Positions 8,600 through 19,295 of a stretch of DNA of 64,000 nucleotides are shown here, piece after piece. The position numbers were made by a program, and so were the translations under genes. The notes below the pieces were generated by a model that was given only the letters and a program-made list of their open reading frames with translations, ran no database searches and was not told where the DNA came from. Positions within the stretch are counted from its first letter, which is position 1, and each line of letters begins with the position of its first letter. The DNA is from Vibrio metoecus. GTDB taxonomy: Bacteria > Pseudomonadota > Gammaproteobacteria > Enterobacterales > Vibrionaceae. The stretch is from NCBI RefSeq assembly GCF_000696385.1, contig NZ_JJMN01000046.1, forward strand, positions 62,001 to 126,000, written 5' to 3'.

Positions 8600-9250
8600 C
8601 TAGCTCAATGGGTTATGCGGATCAGCATCATAATGGATGACCGCTTGCTTGAGCGCCGCCAAATCCGATGCGCATAAGTACGGTTTGAGCGCCGTAAATT
8701 TCTCCGGCGGCCAGTCGTACACTTTCAACGCAAGCAGCTCGTCAATCACCTTTGCGTCAAAACGGTACTTCACCAACTGGGCTGGCGATCCCGCCACAAC
8801 GCTGTAAGGCGCCACATCTTTGGTCACGACACTGTTGGCCGCCACAATCGCGCCTTCACCAATCTTGACACCCGGCATGATCATGGCGCGCATCCCCAGC
8901 CATGCGCCATCACCAATCTCGGTATTCCCTTTTCCTACATAGGCTTGTTCAATCACATCCATAAAAGGATACAGGCAGAACCAATCGGCTCTATGGGTAT
9001 GATTACCGCCCATTAAAATCACGACTTCCGCCCCGATACAAACGTAGTCACCAATCACCAGTTGATCGATTTCCCATAACGGGTCCCAACGTTGGCTAAT
9101 CTCATCGCCATGTAAATAGCGCACAACCGACGCTTCAAAACCGGCATCCCAGCAATCGCTGTAATAGCTGTGTTTACCTTTGATAATGATGTTTGGATTT
9201 TTCACTACTTCATGCAGCAGTTGGACTTTTGACCAATGCTTTTGACTCAT
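8600..9250 (-). CDS. CatB-like xenobiotic acetyltransferase (hexapeptide repeat)
   Basis: A 216-residue left-handed beta-helix acyltransferase. Hexapeptide-type repeats run through IGDGAWLGMRAMIMPGVKIG and EGAIVAANSVVTKDVAPYSV, ending in VVAGSPAQLVKYRF, the usual closing motif. The probable catalytic His is in GGNHTHRAD. I start at ATG 9250 because GAGGTGG sits just before it, rather than at 9262. The family includes chloramphenicol- and streptogramin-modifying enzymes, but many chromosomal members have no known resistance role, so no drug is assigned. Confidence 0.85.
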   Translation of the reverse strand: MSQKHWSKVQLLHEVVKNPNIIIKGKHSYYSDCWDAGFEASVVRYLHGDEISQRWDPLWEIDQLVIGDYVCIGAEVVILMGGNHTHRADWFCLYPFMDVIEQAYVGKGNTEIGDGAWLGMRAMIMPGVKIGEGAIVAANSVVTKDVAPYSVVAGSPAQLVKYRFDAKVIDELLALKVYDWPPEKFTALKPYLCASDLAALKQAVIHYDADPHNPLS

Positions 9251-9599
9251 ATTCCACCTCAAATTCGTGGTGTGCAGACGCTTTCGACTGACTTTTCAAG
9301 CCGATCTTGATTAAAGAATATCGCGAATCAGCGACGTCAATGAATTCGAGGCTGCTTTAATAACGGGATGAGTTTCATAACGGTTTTAATCATGGATGAC
9401 GCTCAAAGATAACACAGGCTCACCATTCTGCCTCTTAGAAATCCCTCATATCCGATAAGTCACTCAACAGTAGGTTATAACAGCCAACCATTACGTCACA
9501 ACCACACACATTTACGCAAATTTACTTACACAAACGGTTCACAACACCTTCAAATCGCGCATAATAGCCATGACCTTATGAAACATGTGGAAATAGATT
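9251..9599. other. Intergenic region between divergent genes
   Basis: 349 bp between the acetyltransferase and cytochrome b561. I see no coding frame with protein character, no RNA gene and no strong hairpin. It should hold both promoters. Confidence 0.5.
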
Positions 9600-10133
9600 A
9601 TGGATAACACAAAAACCTATTCGAAAACCTCAGTTGCTCTACATTGGATTGTGGGTTTCGCGTTTATCGGCGTATTTATCGTTGGCTTATACATGGCCGA
9701 CTTACCGCGCGGGCCTGAAAAAATGGAGCTGATGGCACTGCATAAATCCTTCGGGGTGCTCATCCTACTGATCGCGCTAGCGCGAATCTTCCAGCGAGTT
9801 AGAGAAGGGGCGATTCCCCCAGCTTCGGTGATGCCAGCATGGCAAGAAAAATCGGCGAAAGCGGTTCATGGCTTGCTACTGCTCGCCACCTTAGTGATGC
9901 CAGTTTCAGGGATTGCCATGAATATTGGTGGTGGACGTGCATTGGAAGTGTTTGGTTATACGCTGGTTGCAGCAGGTGAAAAAGTGGTTTGGTTGCAAGA
10001 GTTCGCTTCGGAAGTTCACGAAACGGCACCGCCCATTATTATCGCTCTCCTTGTGCTGCACATTGCTGCAGTGCTTAAACACCAAGTGATCGATAAAGAT
10101 ATCACCATGGCGCGAATGTTAGGGCGCAATTAA
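9600..10133 (+). CDS. Cytochrome b561
   Basis: A 177-residue inner-membrane di-haem b protein of the CybB family. It has four membrane helices with candidate haem-ligand histidines: His15 (SVALHWIVG), His48 (MALHKSFG), His83/84 region (KAVHGLL) and the C-terminal LHIAAVLKHQ. The family moves electrons between quinol and a second donor or acceptor; the partner here is not shown. It lies beside the ascorbate regulon, convergent with ulaG. Ascorbate is an electron donor for some eukaryotic b561 proteins, but those are a separate family. Confidence 0.85.
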   Translation: MDNTKTYSKTSVALHWIVGFAFIGVFIVGLYMADLPRGPEKMELMALHKSFGVLILLIALARIFQRVREGAIPPASVMPAWQEKSAKAVHGLLLLATLVMPVSGIAMNIGGGRALEVFGYTLVAAGEKVVWLQEFASEVHETAPPIIIALLVLHIAAVLKHQVIDKDITMARMLGRN

Positions 10134-10191
10134 CTCCCCCCTCTCATAACGTCACGCCATACCATCACACTCGGTGGCGAGTTAGAGATAG

Positions 10192-10224
10192 AGAAAAAGC
10201 CCCCCATTATGGGAGGCTTTTTCC
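10192..10224. terminator. Bidirectional terminator between cytochrome b561 and ulaG
   Basis: GAAAAAGCC and GGCTTTTTC arms with internal CCCAT/TGGG pairing. A run on one side and T run on the other serve both convergent genes. Confidence 0.85.
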
Positions 10225-10232
10225 ATGATGTC

Positions 10233-11324
<1,092 letters not shown>

Positions 11325-11426
11325 TTAAGATAAATTTTGGATGTAGGGAGCCAAGCGCCGAAATCCTGAGGATTGGCACTGGCCAGTTGGGTTAGTTTTT
11401 TTAATTTGGTAAAAGTGAGTGAAACG

Positions 11427-12182
11427 CTACACTAAAATCACTTGCGTCCCTTGTGCCTCAATGGCTTTCACCACTTCAGCATTCGCATTTTTACCTGTGA
11501 TGACGATGTCAATTTTGCTGGTAGGGCAAAACAGCATGCCGGTACGCTGCCCGACTTTTGAGCTGTCCACCACTACAACTAGCTTATCGATCTGCTCTAG
11601 CATCTGCTGTTCAGCAACCGCTGTGAGCATATCGGTTTTGTACAATCCCGCTTCGGTTAGCCCTTTGCCAGAGGTAAACATCCAGTTTCCAGCATAACCG
11701 CCAAGAGAATCTGGTGCGGGGTTGAGGAAAATGCTTTGCGCTCGATTGTATTGTCCGCCAATGATGATCACATCGTCATGATCTTCATTGATCAGATAGC
11801 TCGCCAAAGGAAAATAGTTGGTCACTATCTGTACATTTTCACCACACAACTGCTGACCCAGCAAAAAGGCGGTCGAACCACAGTTGATCACCACACTATC
11901 GCCCGGTTGACACAGCTCAGCCGCTTGCAAGGCAATCAGCGATTTCTCTTCATAATGCTCTGTGCTGTTGATATTGAGCGGCGACCACTTTCTTTTTTTC
12001 GTTTCAATCCGCTCTGCCCCATTACGCACTTTGCGTAGCTTACCTAGCTCATCGAGCTTGGCGATATCGCGCCGCGCTGTGGCCGGAGAGACATTAAAGC
12101 GCTCAATAATGTGCGAAACGTTAATCGCTTGATTCTCTTCAAGCAGAGTCAAAATACCGTTATGTCGTTGGACTTCATTCAT
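11427..12182 (-). CDS. ulaR: DeoR-family repressor of the ascorbate regulon
   Basis: A 251-residue regulator. The N-terminal DeoR helix-turn-helix includes INVSHIIERFNVSPATARRD. The C-terminal sugar-phosphate sensor domain has the usual DSVVINCGSTAFLLG phosphate loop and VVVVDSSKVGQRTG. E. coli UlaR represses ula promoters and releases with L-ascorbate 6-phosphate. It is divergent from ulaA; the 364-bp region between contains repeats suited to its binding. Confidence 0.93.
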   Translation of the reverse strand: MNEVQRHNGILTLLEENQAINVSHIIERFNVSPATARRDIAKLDELGKLRKVRNGAERIETKKRKWSPLNINSTEHYEEKSLIALQAAELCQPGDSVVINCGSTAFLLGQQLCGENVQIVTNYFPLASYLINEDHDDVIIIGGQYNRAQSIFLNPAPDSLGGYAGNWMFTSGKGLTEAGLYKTDMLTAVAEQQMLEQIDKLVVVVDSSKVGQRTGMLFCPTSKIDIVITGKNANAEVVKAIEAQGTQVILV

Positions 12183-12546
12183 ACCATCACCTAACTGAGA
12201 AAAAACTCACCGAATGTCGACTTAGTGATTACTTGGTGATTAATCTTGATTGAATTTGATTCTAATAATCACCCATAGACTTGTCAAACTTTCTGCACAT
12301 AGAAATCATACATTTATCACAATTAAATATAAGTGATTGAATTTAAATAATTTAATTAATCATAAGTGATCTACCTATCATTTATGTGGTTTATTTTTGG
12401 CCAAAATTGATAAAAATCAAAATAATCACAAATGAGCATTGAATGATTACTTTTGATTGTTAAAGTCTATTCCGTGAGCAAAAGGAGCGATTTTACGCAC
12501 CACCAAAAATCACTCTTCCTACATCAAAACAACTAAGGGTAGAGAT
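12183..12546. promoter_or_regulatory. ulaR-ulaA divergent control region
   Basis: AT-rich 364 bp with repeated GTGATTA/TAATCAC words. A clear inverted repeat is AATCAAAATAATCA (12415-12428) and TGATTACTTTTGATT (12444-12458), matching except for one extra base. Further copies of GTGATTA lie near 12222-12240, and TAAGTGAT occurs twice. These are good candidate UlaR operators. AGTGATCTACCTATCAT near 12365 is a possible weak CRP site. The ulaA start is preceded by AAGGGTAGAGAT. Confidence 0.65.
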
Positions 12547-14307
12547 ATGGAGTTCTTGTACGACGTTTTCTATATTTTTTACAGCCAAGTAATGACCAAA
12601 GCCCCTTTGCTGCTAGGGCTAGTCACCTTAATCGGCTATTGGCTGCTAAGACGCGATGCGACAACCATCATTAAAGGTTCAATCAAAACCATTGTCGGTT
12701 TTATGCTGGTACAAGTGGGCGCAGGCACACTGGTCGCCGGCTTTAAACCAGTGATTGAAAAGCTGTCGCAATACCACGGTTTAACCGGATCAGTGATTGA
12801 CCCCTACACCTCGATGATGGCCACCATGGAAACCATGGGCGACAACTATTCATGGGTCGGGTACGCCGTGCTGCTAGCACTGGCGATCAACATTCTGTTG
12901 GTGCTGTTTCGCCGCTACACCGGCATTCGTACCATCATGTTGACTGGACACATCATGTTCCAGCAAGCGGGGTTGATTGCGGTGTTCTACTTTGTGCTCG
13001 GCGCTGGCATGTGGGAAACCATCATTTATTCGGCGGTATTGATGGCGCTCTACTGGGGCATCTCTTCTAACATCATGTTCAAACCGACCGAAGAAGTTAC
13101 TGGCGGCGCCGGTTTCTCCATCGGCCACCAACAGCAAATCGCTTCATGGATCGCCACCAAAATTGCTCCCAAACTGGGGGACAAAAAAGACAGTGTTGAT
13201 CACCTGCAACTGCCTAAATGGCTGCATATTTTCCACGACAGCATCGCTGCCACCGCGATTGTGATGACGGTGTTCTTCGGCATCATTCTGCTCTCTTTCG
13301 GTCTGGATAATCTGCAAGAGATGGCGGGCTCCACCCACTGGACTATCTACATCCTCGAAACGGGTCTTAAGTTTGCCGTCGCGATCCAAGTGATTGTGGC
13401 CGGTGTGCGTATGTTTGTCGCCGAGCTGTCCGAAGCGTTCAAAGGTATCTCCGAGCGCGTTATTCCTAATGCTGTGCTCGCGATTGACTGTGCGGCGATC
13501 TACGCATTCTCCCCCAATGCCATGGTGTTTGGCTTTATGTGGGGCGCACTCGGCCAGTTTGCAGCAGTCTTAGCCATGCTGGCGTTTAATGCGCCAATCA
13601 TGATCATCCCCGGCTTCATTCCTATGTTCTTCTCCAACGCAACGATTGGCGTCTTTGCGAACCATTTCGGCGGTTGGAAAGCGGTGATGAAGATCTGTTT
13701 TGTGATGGGCATTATCGAGGTGCTTGGCTCGGCATGGGCAATTCACCTCTTCACCCAGCAAGGCACCGAATTCAGTGGCTGGATGGGCATGGCCGACTGG
13801 GCTTTGGTCTTCCCACCGATTATGCAAGGTTTGTCCGCCTCGAAACTCTTCTTCTTCGTACTGGTTGCACTGGCGTTGGTCTACATGTTCTTTGCCTCCA
13901 AACAGTTACGCGCCGAAGAAGATGCACAAGGCAGCATCACGGTCAGTGACGAGCCGGAAGTGATTGAAGCGGTTGAACAAGCTCTACAAGCCGCGCAAGG
14001 CACTCGTCCAGTGAGCATTCTGGCAGTGTGCGGTAACGGCCAAGGTTCATCGATGATGATGAAGATGAAAATCGGCAAGTATCTGGAGCAAAAAGGCATT
14101 CCACATGTGATGGATTCTTGCGCGGTGTCTGATTACAAATCCAAACTCGCGACGACCGACATCATTGTCTCCTCGAAACACCTCTCAGCCGAGATGGAAC
14201 CGGGCGAAGGCAAGTTTGTGCTCGGGGTGCAGAACATGCTTAACCCAAACTCGTTTGGCAATGAACTGCTCGACATCATCCATAACCATTTTGTGAAAAT
14301 TCGCTAG
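12547..14307 (+). CDS. ulaA: Ascorbate PTS permease, fused IIC (UlaA) and IIB (UlaB)
   Basis: A 586-residue protein. Residues 1 to about 460 form the multi-span UlaA/SgaT IIC channel (for example [15 protein letters not shown]). Residues from about 490 form a IIB domain with the phospho-cysteine loop [10 protein letters not shown], then [19 protein letters not shown]. In E. coli IIC and IIB are separate proteins, so this is a natural fusion. It imports L-ascorbate and phosphorylates it to ascorbate 6-phosphate using IIA from the next gene. First gene of the operon. Confidence 0.93.
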   Translation: MEFLYDVFYIFYSQVMTKAPLLLGLVTLIGYWLLRRDATTIIKGSIKTIVGFMLVQVGAGTLVAGFKPVIEKLSQYHGLTGSVIDPYTSMMATMETMGDNYSWVGYAVLLALAINILLVLFRRYTGIRTIMLTGHIMFQQAGLIAVFYFVLGAGMWETIIYSAVLMALYWGISSNIMFKPTEEVTGGAGFSIGHQQQIASWIATKIAPKLGDKKDSVDHLQLPKWLHIFHDSIAATAIVMTVFFGIILLSFGLDNLQEMAGSTHWTIYILETGLKFAVAIQVIVAGVRMFVAELSEAFKGISERVIPNAVLAIDCAAIYAFSPNAMVFGFMWGALGQFAAVLAMLAFNAPIMIIPGFIPMFFSNATIGVFANHFGGWKAVMKICFVMGIIEVLGSAWAIHLFTQQGTEFSGWMGMADWALVFPPIMQGLSASKLFFFVLVALALVYMFFASKQLRAEEDAQGSITVSDEPEVIEAVEQALQAAQGTRPVSILAVCGNGQGSSMMMKMKIGKYLEQKGIPHVMDSCAVSDYKSKLATTDIIVSSKHLSAEMEPGEGKFVLGVQNMLNPNSFGNELLDIIHNHFVKIR

Positions 14308-14314
14308 CTCGACA

Positions 14315-14352
14315 GGCGGTGGGCAGCCGCACCTCTCTGGTTGCCTACCGCC
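14315..14352 (+). other. Stem-loop between ulaA(B) and ulaC
   Basis: Arms GGCGGTGGGCA and TGCCTACCGCC pair fully if one G-U is allowed, with a 16-base loop and no T tract. It may stabilise the upstream message or lower expression of the downstream genes relative to the permease. Confidence 0.6.
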
Positions 14353-14404
14353 CCCTACGACAATAAGAAGCTGGTTTGATCAGCTCTACTCTGGAGATAG
14401 AACC

Positions 14405-14911
14405 ATGGGACTCAAACAATCCTTAATCGAAAACAACTCAATCCAACTGCAAGTCAAAGCCAATAACTGGCGTGAAGCGATCAAAATTGGCACCGATATG
14501 TTGATTGCCTCAGGCGCCATCACGCCAGCTTATCACGAGGCGATCATCGCCAGCGTCGAGCAGCTCGGTCCCTACATCTGCATCGCTCCTAATCTTGCCT
14601 TGCCCCATGCGCGCCCTGAAAACGGCGTGTTGAGAACCGCTTTTGCGCTGGTGACCTTACAAGAGCCGATCTATTTCGAAGGCGAAGATGAGCCGGTAGA
14701 TGTGCTGATTACCTTAGCCGGCAGTTCCTCCGATGAGCATATGGAAGGACTGATGGAAGTGACGCAAGTGCTGGATGATGAAAACAGCGACACCGGAGTC
14801 GATCTGGATAAGCTGCGCCGCTGCCGCGATAAACAGCAAGTGTATGCGGTGATTGATCAAGCCCTCTCGCAACAAGCTTCTGCCCAACAAGAATTAGCGC
14901 ACATCGCGTAG
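14405..14911 (+). CDS. ulaC: Ascorbate PTS IIA component
   Basis: A 168-residue cytoplasmic IIA protein of the mannitol/fructose fold. The phospho-acceptor histidine is in [12 protein letters not shown], near residue 68. It passes phosphate from HPr to the IIB domain of the preceding fusion. It is slightly longer than E. coli UlaC (154), with extra residues near the C-terminus. GGAGA precedes the ATG; ulaF starts 8 bp downstream. Confidence 0.92.
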   Translation: MGLKQSLIENNSIQLQVKANNWREAIKIGTDMLIASGAITPAYHEAIIASVEQLGPYICIAPNLALPHARPENGVLRTAFALVTLQEPIYFEGEDEPVDVLITLAGSSSDEHMEGLMEVTQVLDDENSDTGVDLDKLRRCRDKQQVYAVIDQALSQQASAQQELAHIA

Positions 14912-14919
14912 GAGGGAGT

Positions 14920-15612
14920 ATGTACAGCGAACTGAAACAGCGCGTATTCAACGCCAATCTCAAATTGCCCAAATACGGTTTAGTCACTTTTACCTGGGGC
15001 AATGTGTCGGAAATTGACCGCGAACGCGGCGTACTGGCGATTAAACCGAGCGGCGTGGAATACGATGCGATGTGCGCCGAAGATATGGTGATTGTCGATC
15101 TCACGGGCAAAGTGGTGGAAGGCAAATTAAATCCATCGAGCGATACTGCAACCCATATTGAACTCTACCGCGCCTTTCCCGACGTCGGCGGCGTAGTGCA
15201 TACCCATTCGCGCAGCGCCACGATTTGGGCTCAAGCGGGCATTGATATTCCCGCGCTCGGGACAACCCATGCTGATTACTTTTACGGTGACATTCCCTGC
15301 ACGCGTAAGCTTTCCCACAGCGAAATTGCTGGTGAGTATGAAAAAAACACAGGCCTAGTGATCGTCGAAGAGTTTCGTCATCGTCATATCGATCCGATGG
15401 CGGTACCGAGTGTGATTGTGGCCGGACATGCGCCTTTCTCTTGGGGCAAAAATGCCGAAGATGCGGTGCACAACGCCGTGGTGCTGGAAGAAATCTCCGC
15501 AATGGCACTCGCCACTCGCTCGCTTAATAGCGGCATCAAAATTCAGCCCGAATTGTCCGATAAACACTACCTGCGCAAACACGGCGCGAACGCTTACTAC
15601 GGCCAGAGGTAA
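14920..15612 (+). CDS. ulaF: L-ribulose-5-phosphate 4-epimerase of the ascorbate pathway
   Basis: A 230-residue class II aldolase/epimerase. Zinc ligands are in [16 protein letters not shown], with a third His in the [12 protein letters not shown] segment, and the [11 protein letters not shown] loop matches AraD/UlaF. It converts L-ribulose 5-phosphate to D-xylulose 5-phosphate, the last step before the pentose phosphate pathway. AGGAGGG lies just before ATG. Operon position supports UlaF over AraD. Confidence 0.92.
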   Translation: MYSELKQRVFNANLKLPKYGLVTFTWGNVSEIDRERGVLAIKPSGVEYDAMCAEDMVIVDLTGKVVEGKLNPSSDTATHIELYRAFPDVGGVVHTHSRSATIWAQAGIDIPALGTTHADYFYGDIPCTRKLSHSEIAGEYEKNTGLVIVEEFRHRHIDPMAVPSVIVAGHAPFSWGKNAEDAVHNAVVLEEISAMALATRSLNSGIKIQPELSDKHYLRKHGANAYYGQR

Positions 15613-15617
15613 TCGCT

Positions 15618-16439
15618 ATGTATAAAGTGCTCGCCTTGGATCTTGATGGCACTGTGCTCAGTGACGATCACACCATCCATCCACAAGTCAAAGACGCGAT
15701 TCGCGCAGCTCAGCAGCATTGCCATGTGCTGATCGTCACGGGCCGTCATCACACCGCTGCGCGCCCTTACTACGATGAACTGGGTCTGACCACGCCCATC
15801 ATCTGTTGCAACGGCACATATGTGTATGACTACGCAAGCGAAACGGTGCTGGAGCACAATGCGATCGATAAGCAAGATGCGCTGACCTTTATCGATCTGG
15901 CCCAAGAGTTTCAGCTCAAGCTGGTGATGTACATCAAAGATGCGATGACGTACTCGCAGCGCAGCCCCATCGCGTACATGCAAGCATTGGAAAAATGGGC
16001 GCAAGCGGCCTCTCTCACTCATCCGCCGCAAATCTATGCGATTGACTCCTTTCACCAGACGGCGCGTGATTCTGAGTTTGTGTGGAAATTTGTCGTCGAA
16101 GGTTTACCAAGCTCGGTTGAGCGACTCCTAGAGCATCCTTGGGTCAACGCCCATTTTAATGGCGAGCGCTCTTGGTCCAACCGCATTGATTTTGCCGCCA
16201 AAGGCAACAGCAAAGGTCTGCGCCTTGCGCAATACGTCGCTCAGCTTGGCTACGCCGCCAACCATGTGATGGCGATTGGCGATAACCACAATGACATCTC
16301 CATGCTGCGCTATGCCGGCCACGGCGTGGCGATGGCCAATGCCGATGACACCGTGAAATCTTACGCGCGCAGCCTTTGCTCAACCGATAACAACCACGCT
16401 GGGCTTGCCCAACTGATACGTGAACATATTCAAGGATAA
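15618..16439 (+). CDS. HAD-superfamily Cof-type sugar phosphatase in the ula operon
   Basis: A 273-residue HAD IIB phosphatase. Motif I is ALDLDGTVLSDD (nucleophile Asp8), motif II VTGRH, Lys in the KGNSKGLRL region, and motif IV AIGDNHNDISML. A C2 cap lies between. It starts 5 bp after ulaF and ends 5 bp before ulaD, so it is an integral operon member not found in the E. coli ula operon. A role in removing toxic or dead-end sugar phosphates from ascorbate catabolism is plausible; the substrate is not known. Confidence 0.85.
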   Translation: MYKVLALDLDGTVLSDDHTIHPQVKDAIRAAQQHCHVLIVTGRHHTAARPYYDELGLTTPIICCNGTYVYDYASETVLEHNAIDKQDALTFIDLAQEFQLKLVMYIKDAMTYSQRSPIAYMQALEKWAQAASLTHPPQIYAIDSFHQTARDSEFVWKFVVEGLPSSVERLLEHPWVNAHFNGERSWSNRIDFAAKGNSKGLRLAQYVAQLGYAANHVMAIGDNHNDISMLRYAGHGVAMANADDTVKSYARSLCSTDNNHAGLAQLIREHIQG

Positions 16440-16444
16440 ACAGT

Positions 16445-17092
16445 ATGACCAAACCAATGATTCAAATCGCCCTCGACCAAACCAACCTAACCGATGCCGT
16501 GGCCGTAGCGAGTAATGTCGCCAGTTACGTCGATGTGATTGAAGTTGGCACCATTTTGGCTTTCGCGGAAGGAATGAAAGCGGTGTCGACTCTGCGCCAC
16601 AACCATCCGGATCATATTCTGGTGTGTGATATGAAAACCACCGATGGCGGAGCCATTCTCTCGCGTATGGCATTTGAAGCGGGGGCGGATTGGATCACCG
16701 TCTCAGCCGCCGCGCACATCGCGACCATTGCCGCGTGTAAAAAAGTGGCGGATGAGCTGAATGGCGAAATCCAAATCGAGATTTATGGCAACTGGACGAT
16801 GCAAGATGCTAAAGCGTGGGTCGATTTAGGCATCACTCAAGCCATTTACCACCGCTCACGCGATGCGGAATTGGCAGGTATTGGTTGGACGACGGACGAT
16901 CTCGACAAAATGCGCCAGCTCTCTGCGCTAGGCATTGAGCTTTCGATCACCGGTGGCATCGTACCAGAAGATATTTACCTGTTTGAAGGGATCAAAACCA
17001 AAACCTTTATTGCCGGACGTGCATTAGCAGGCGCCGAAGGCCAACAAACCGCGGCGGCTCTGCGTGAGCAAATCGACCGTTTCTGGCCATAA
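16445..17092 (+). CDS. ulaD: 3-keto-L-gulonate-6-phosphate decarboxylase
   Basis: A 215-residue orotidine-decarboxylase-suprafamily barrel. The catalytic D-x-K-x-x-D is VCDMKTTDGG near residue 62. The phosphate loop is ITGGIVPEDI and FIAGRAL. It forms L-xylulose 5-phosphate from 3-keto-L-gulonate 6-phosphate. The length equals E. coli UlaD (216), and the operon context separates it from hexulose-phosphate synthases. Confidence 0.93.
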   Translation: MTKPMIQIALDQTNLTDAVAVASNVASYVDVIEVGTILAFAEGMKAVSTLRHNHPDHILVCDMKTTDGGAILSRMAFEAGADWITVSAAAHIATIAACKKVADELNGEIQIEIYGNWTMQDAKAWVDLGITQAIYHRSRDAELAGIGWTTDDLDKMRQLSALGIELSITGGIVPEDIYLFEGIKTKTFIAGRALAGAEGQQTAAALREQIDRFWP

Positions 17093-17103
17093 CAGGAGGC
17101 CGC

Positions 17104-17988
17104 ATGTATCAACATTTACTGCGCCACCGCGTTGGCTTGTATGAAAAAGCACTGCCTAACCACTTAAGTTGGGAGGAAAAACTGGCCTGCACCAAAGAGC
17201 TCGGCTTCGATTTTTTGGAGATCTCGGTGGATGAAAGTGACGAGCGCCGCAGCCGCCTCGATTGGGATGATGTCACCATTTATTCATTGCGCCGCCTTTG
17301 TGAGGAGTATGGCGTGCCGCTGCAATCCATGTGCCTTAGTGCTCATCGCAAGTTTCCGTTTGGCTCGGCCGATCCCGCGCTGCGCGATGAGGCACTGAAA
17401 ATTATGCAAAAGGCGATTACCCTCGCCTACAAATTGGGTATTCGTACCATTCAGTTAGCGGGGTATGACGTCTATTACGAGCCCGCCAACTCAGCCACTC
17501 ATCAGCGTTTTATTGAGGGCATGCAACACGCCGCCCGTTTAGCTGAGCGCGCTGGTGTGATGTTAGCCGTTGAAATAATGGATACCCCTTATCTCAATGC
17601 GCTGAGTAAATTTGAAGTGCTGAATCGGCAGATCCAATCGCCCTTTTTTACGGCGTATCCAGACGTTGGCAACATCTCAGGCTGGAATTATGACTTGCTG
17701 ACCGAACTCTCGTTAAGCAAACCTCACATCACTCAGATCCACCTCAAGGACACTTACAAGGTGAGCGAACAGTACGCCGGACAGTTTCGTGATTTAGTGA
17801 TTGGCGAAGGCGACGTCGACTTTGATGGACTGTTCTGCCGCTTAAAAGCACTGGATTGCGTGGTGCCGTTAGTGATTGAAATGTGGGCGCACGATGAACA
17901 GTGGCAACAGCATATTCACACCGCGCAGCGTCGATTAAACCAAGCTTGTGATCGCGCCGAACTCCCTCGCTTGTTCTCTCATCTTTAA
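17104..17988 (+). CDS. ulaE: L-xylulose-5-phosphate 3-epimerase
   Basis: A 294-residue xylose-isomerase-like barrel. Metal-binding residues are in VMLAVEIMDTPYL, YPDVGNISGWN, ITQIHLKDTYK and LVIEMWAHDEQW. It makes L-ribulose 5-phosphate for UlaF. AGGAGGCCGC precedes the ATG. It is the last ula gene; hairpins follow. Confidence 0.92.
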   Translation: MYQHLLRHRVGLYEKALPNHLSWEEKLACTKELGFDFLEISVDESDERRSRLDWDDVTIYSLRRLCEEYGVPLQSMCLSAHRKFPFGSADPALRDEALKIMQKAITLAYKLGIRTIQLAGYDVYYEPANSATHQRFIEGMQHAARLAERAGVMLAVEIMDTPYLNALSKFEVLNRQIQSPFFTAYPDVGNISGWNYDLLTELSLSKPHITQIHLKDTYKVSEQYAGQFRDLVIGEGDVDFDGLFCRLKALDCVVPLVIEMWAHDEQWQQHIHTAQRRLNQACDRAELPRLFSHL

Positions 17989-18029
17989 GCTCCTGAGCCG
18001 CGCAACGCGGCACTTCCCGAACAGGGAAT

Positions 18030-18063
18030 GTGCGGTAGGTTTCCCCCAACCTACCGCACCTTT
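18030..18063 (+). terminator. Terminator of the ula operon
   Basis: Perfect 12-bp arms GTGCGGTAGGTT and AACCTACCGCAC with a 6-base loop and a short CTTTG tail. Two smaller hairpins (CCGCG/CGCGG near 17999-18011 and TTCCC/GGGAA near 18014-18028) precede it. Confidence 0.8.
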
Positions 18064-18143
18064 GCAAGCTCGCCTTATGGTTGACTTCATCCGCACCTTG
18101 ACGCACAGTGGCGGCTGTTTGTTTGAAATTCCAACCGGTTAGC

Positions 18144-18575
18144 ATGAAATTACTCCACCTTCAGCTGTTTTGGTACGAGAAGCACCACACCCTACTTGAA
18201 TTAGAGGCCCTGCCACAACTGAGCCCAACACAACAGCAAGAACTCGAAGAGTGGATCAAAACGCGGCGCAAAATTCTCAGTTATGAAGTGCATCAGCAAG
18301 CGTGGATTAAAGTCAACGCCGATGGTTTTTCATCACTGCTGACCTTTAAACCCAACGGCACCTTGATTGAGAAAGACATGTTCAGCGACAAAGCCCTGCA
18401 TGGTTTGTGGAAAGTGATGGATGGCTTTTTATTCGTCAAAGTGATCAGCGGCGAGTTTATTGTCGAATACCAAATTGTCGGCCACCAACCTCACCCAGTG
18501 CACTGCGGCATTGAATACATCAATGGCCGCGTGAGTAGCTACAGTAAGTTTGCCCAATTGGCCTCGAAAGAATAG
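18144..18575 (+). CDS. Hypothetical cytoplasmic protein
   Basis: A 143-residue protein of unknown family. It is mixed alpha/beta with no signal peptide, membrane helix or recognised motif. I start at ATG 18144, where the sequence becomes regular (MKLLHLQLFWYEKHHT), rather than 18108. It stands alone between the ula terminator and convergent DUF202 genes. Confidence 0.6.
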   Translation: MKLLHLQLFWYEKHHTLLELEALPQLSPTQQQELEEWIKTRRKILSYEVHQQAWIKVNADGFSSLLTFKPNGTLIEKDMFSDKALHGLWKVMDGFLFVKVISGEFIVEYQIVGHQPHPVHCGIEYINGRVSSYSKFAQLASKE

Positions 18576-18626
18576 CGCTTCAAAAGCCACCGTCTCCTTA
18601 GCCTTCCGGTTTATTAGGTTTGTTGT

Positions 18627-18941
18627 TCAGATTATCCGGTCTAAACATACCCAAAGTGCACATATCGCCACCGCACCACTTATCCATAAATTTCGCAGCA
18701 GCATGGCACGGTGAAACACGCGGCTTTGGGTCGCGATTTCATTTTTGCGCTTTAGAATTTGCTGGAGCAACAACCATAACCCCAACAAAGCGAGCGCCAG
18801 TTGCAGTGCAGAAAACAGCCCGATTTTGATCAGCAATAACATACCTGCCGTTAATGCTAACGAACTGCGAGTCCACGCCAGTTGCGTTCTTTCACGCTGC
18901 AAACCGGAGTCGCGCTCTATCTTAGCGTTCATCTCACTCAT
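18627..18941 (-). CDS. DUF202 membrane protein, second of a pair
   Basis: A 104-residue protein with an amphipathic N-terminus (RERTQLAWTRSSLALT) and three predicted helices. I chose ATG 18941 because it overlaps the upstream gene's stop as ATGA, giving translational coupling. DUF202 proteins (YidG/YidH type) are small inner-membrane proteins of unclear function. Confidence 0.8.
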   Translation of the reverse strand: MSEMNAKIERDSGLQRERTQLAWTRSSLALTAGMLLLIKIGLFSALQLALALLGLWLLLQQILKRKNEIATQSRVFHRAMLLRNLWISGAVAICALWVCLDRII

Positions 18942-19273
18942 AATGCCCAAAACCCGATCAACACAGCGAAAGCAATAACCACAGCTGTTATCACCATCAG
19001 GCTTTTGCTGTATTTAAACGGGCCTTCAAGCCGCATCGCTTTCTCGTTTTGGTACCAACGCAGAAATGCCCACACGGCAGTGGCAAATGCAACGCCTGCC
19101 AATGCCGGCGTTAGCCACTGGCTGTGGCTTAATATCGCCGAATCGTGCGTCGCGCTGAGCAGATCTATCCCCACCGCAGTAGCAAGAAAGGCCAATGCCG
19201 TACGAATCCATGCCAAAAAAGTCCGTTCATTCGCCAAAGAAAAACGATAATCCGGATCTTTACCCATCTTCAT
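18938..19273 (-). CDS. DUF202 membrane protein (YidH-like), first of a pair
   Basis: A 111-residue protein with the family signature RFSLANERTFLAWIRTALAF followed by three membrane helices. It matches E. coli YidH in length and start. It forms a two-gene coupled unit with the next gene; adjacent DUF202 pairs (yidH-yidG) are common, suggesting a hetero-complex. Confidence 0.85.
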   Translation of the reverse strand: MKMGKDPDYRFSLANERTFLAWIRTALAFLATAVGIDLLSATHDSAILSHSQWLTPALAGVAFATAVWAFLRWYQNEKAMRLEGPFKYSKSLMVITAVVIAFAVLIGFWAL

Positions 19274-19295
19274 TGCGAAAAACCTTAATGTGCAA

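Noticed and set aside
8600..9250. Superintegron gene cassette (CatB-like acetyltransferase)
   Set aside because: No attC-like repeats flank it and the neighbours are ordinary chromosomal genes.
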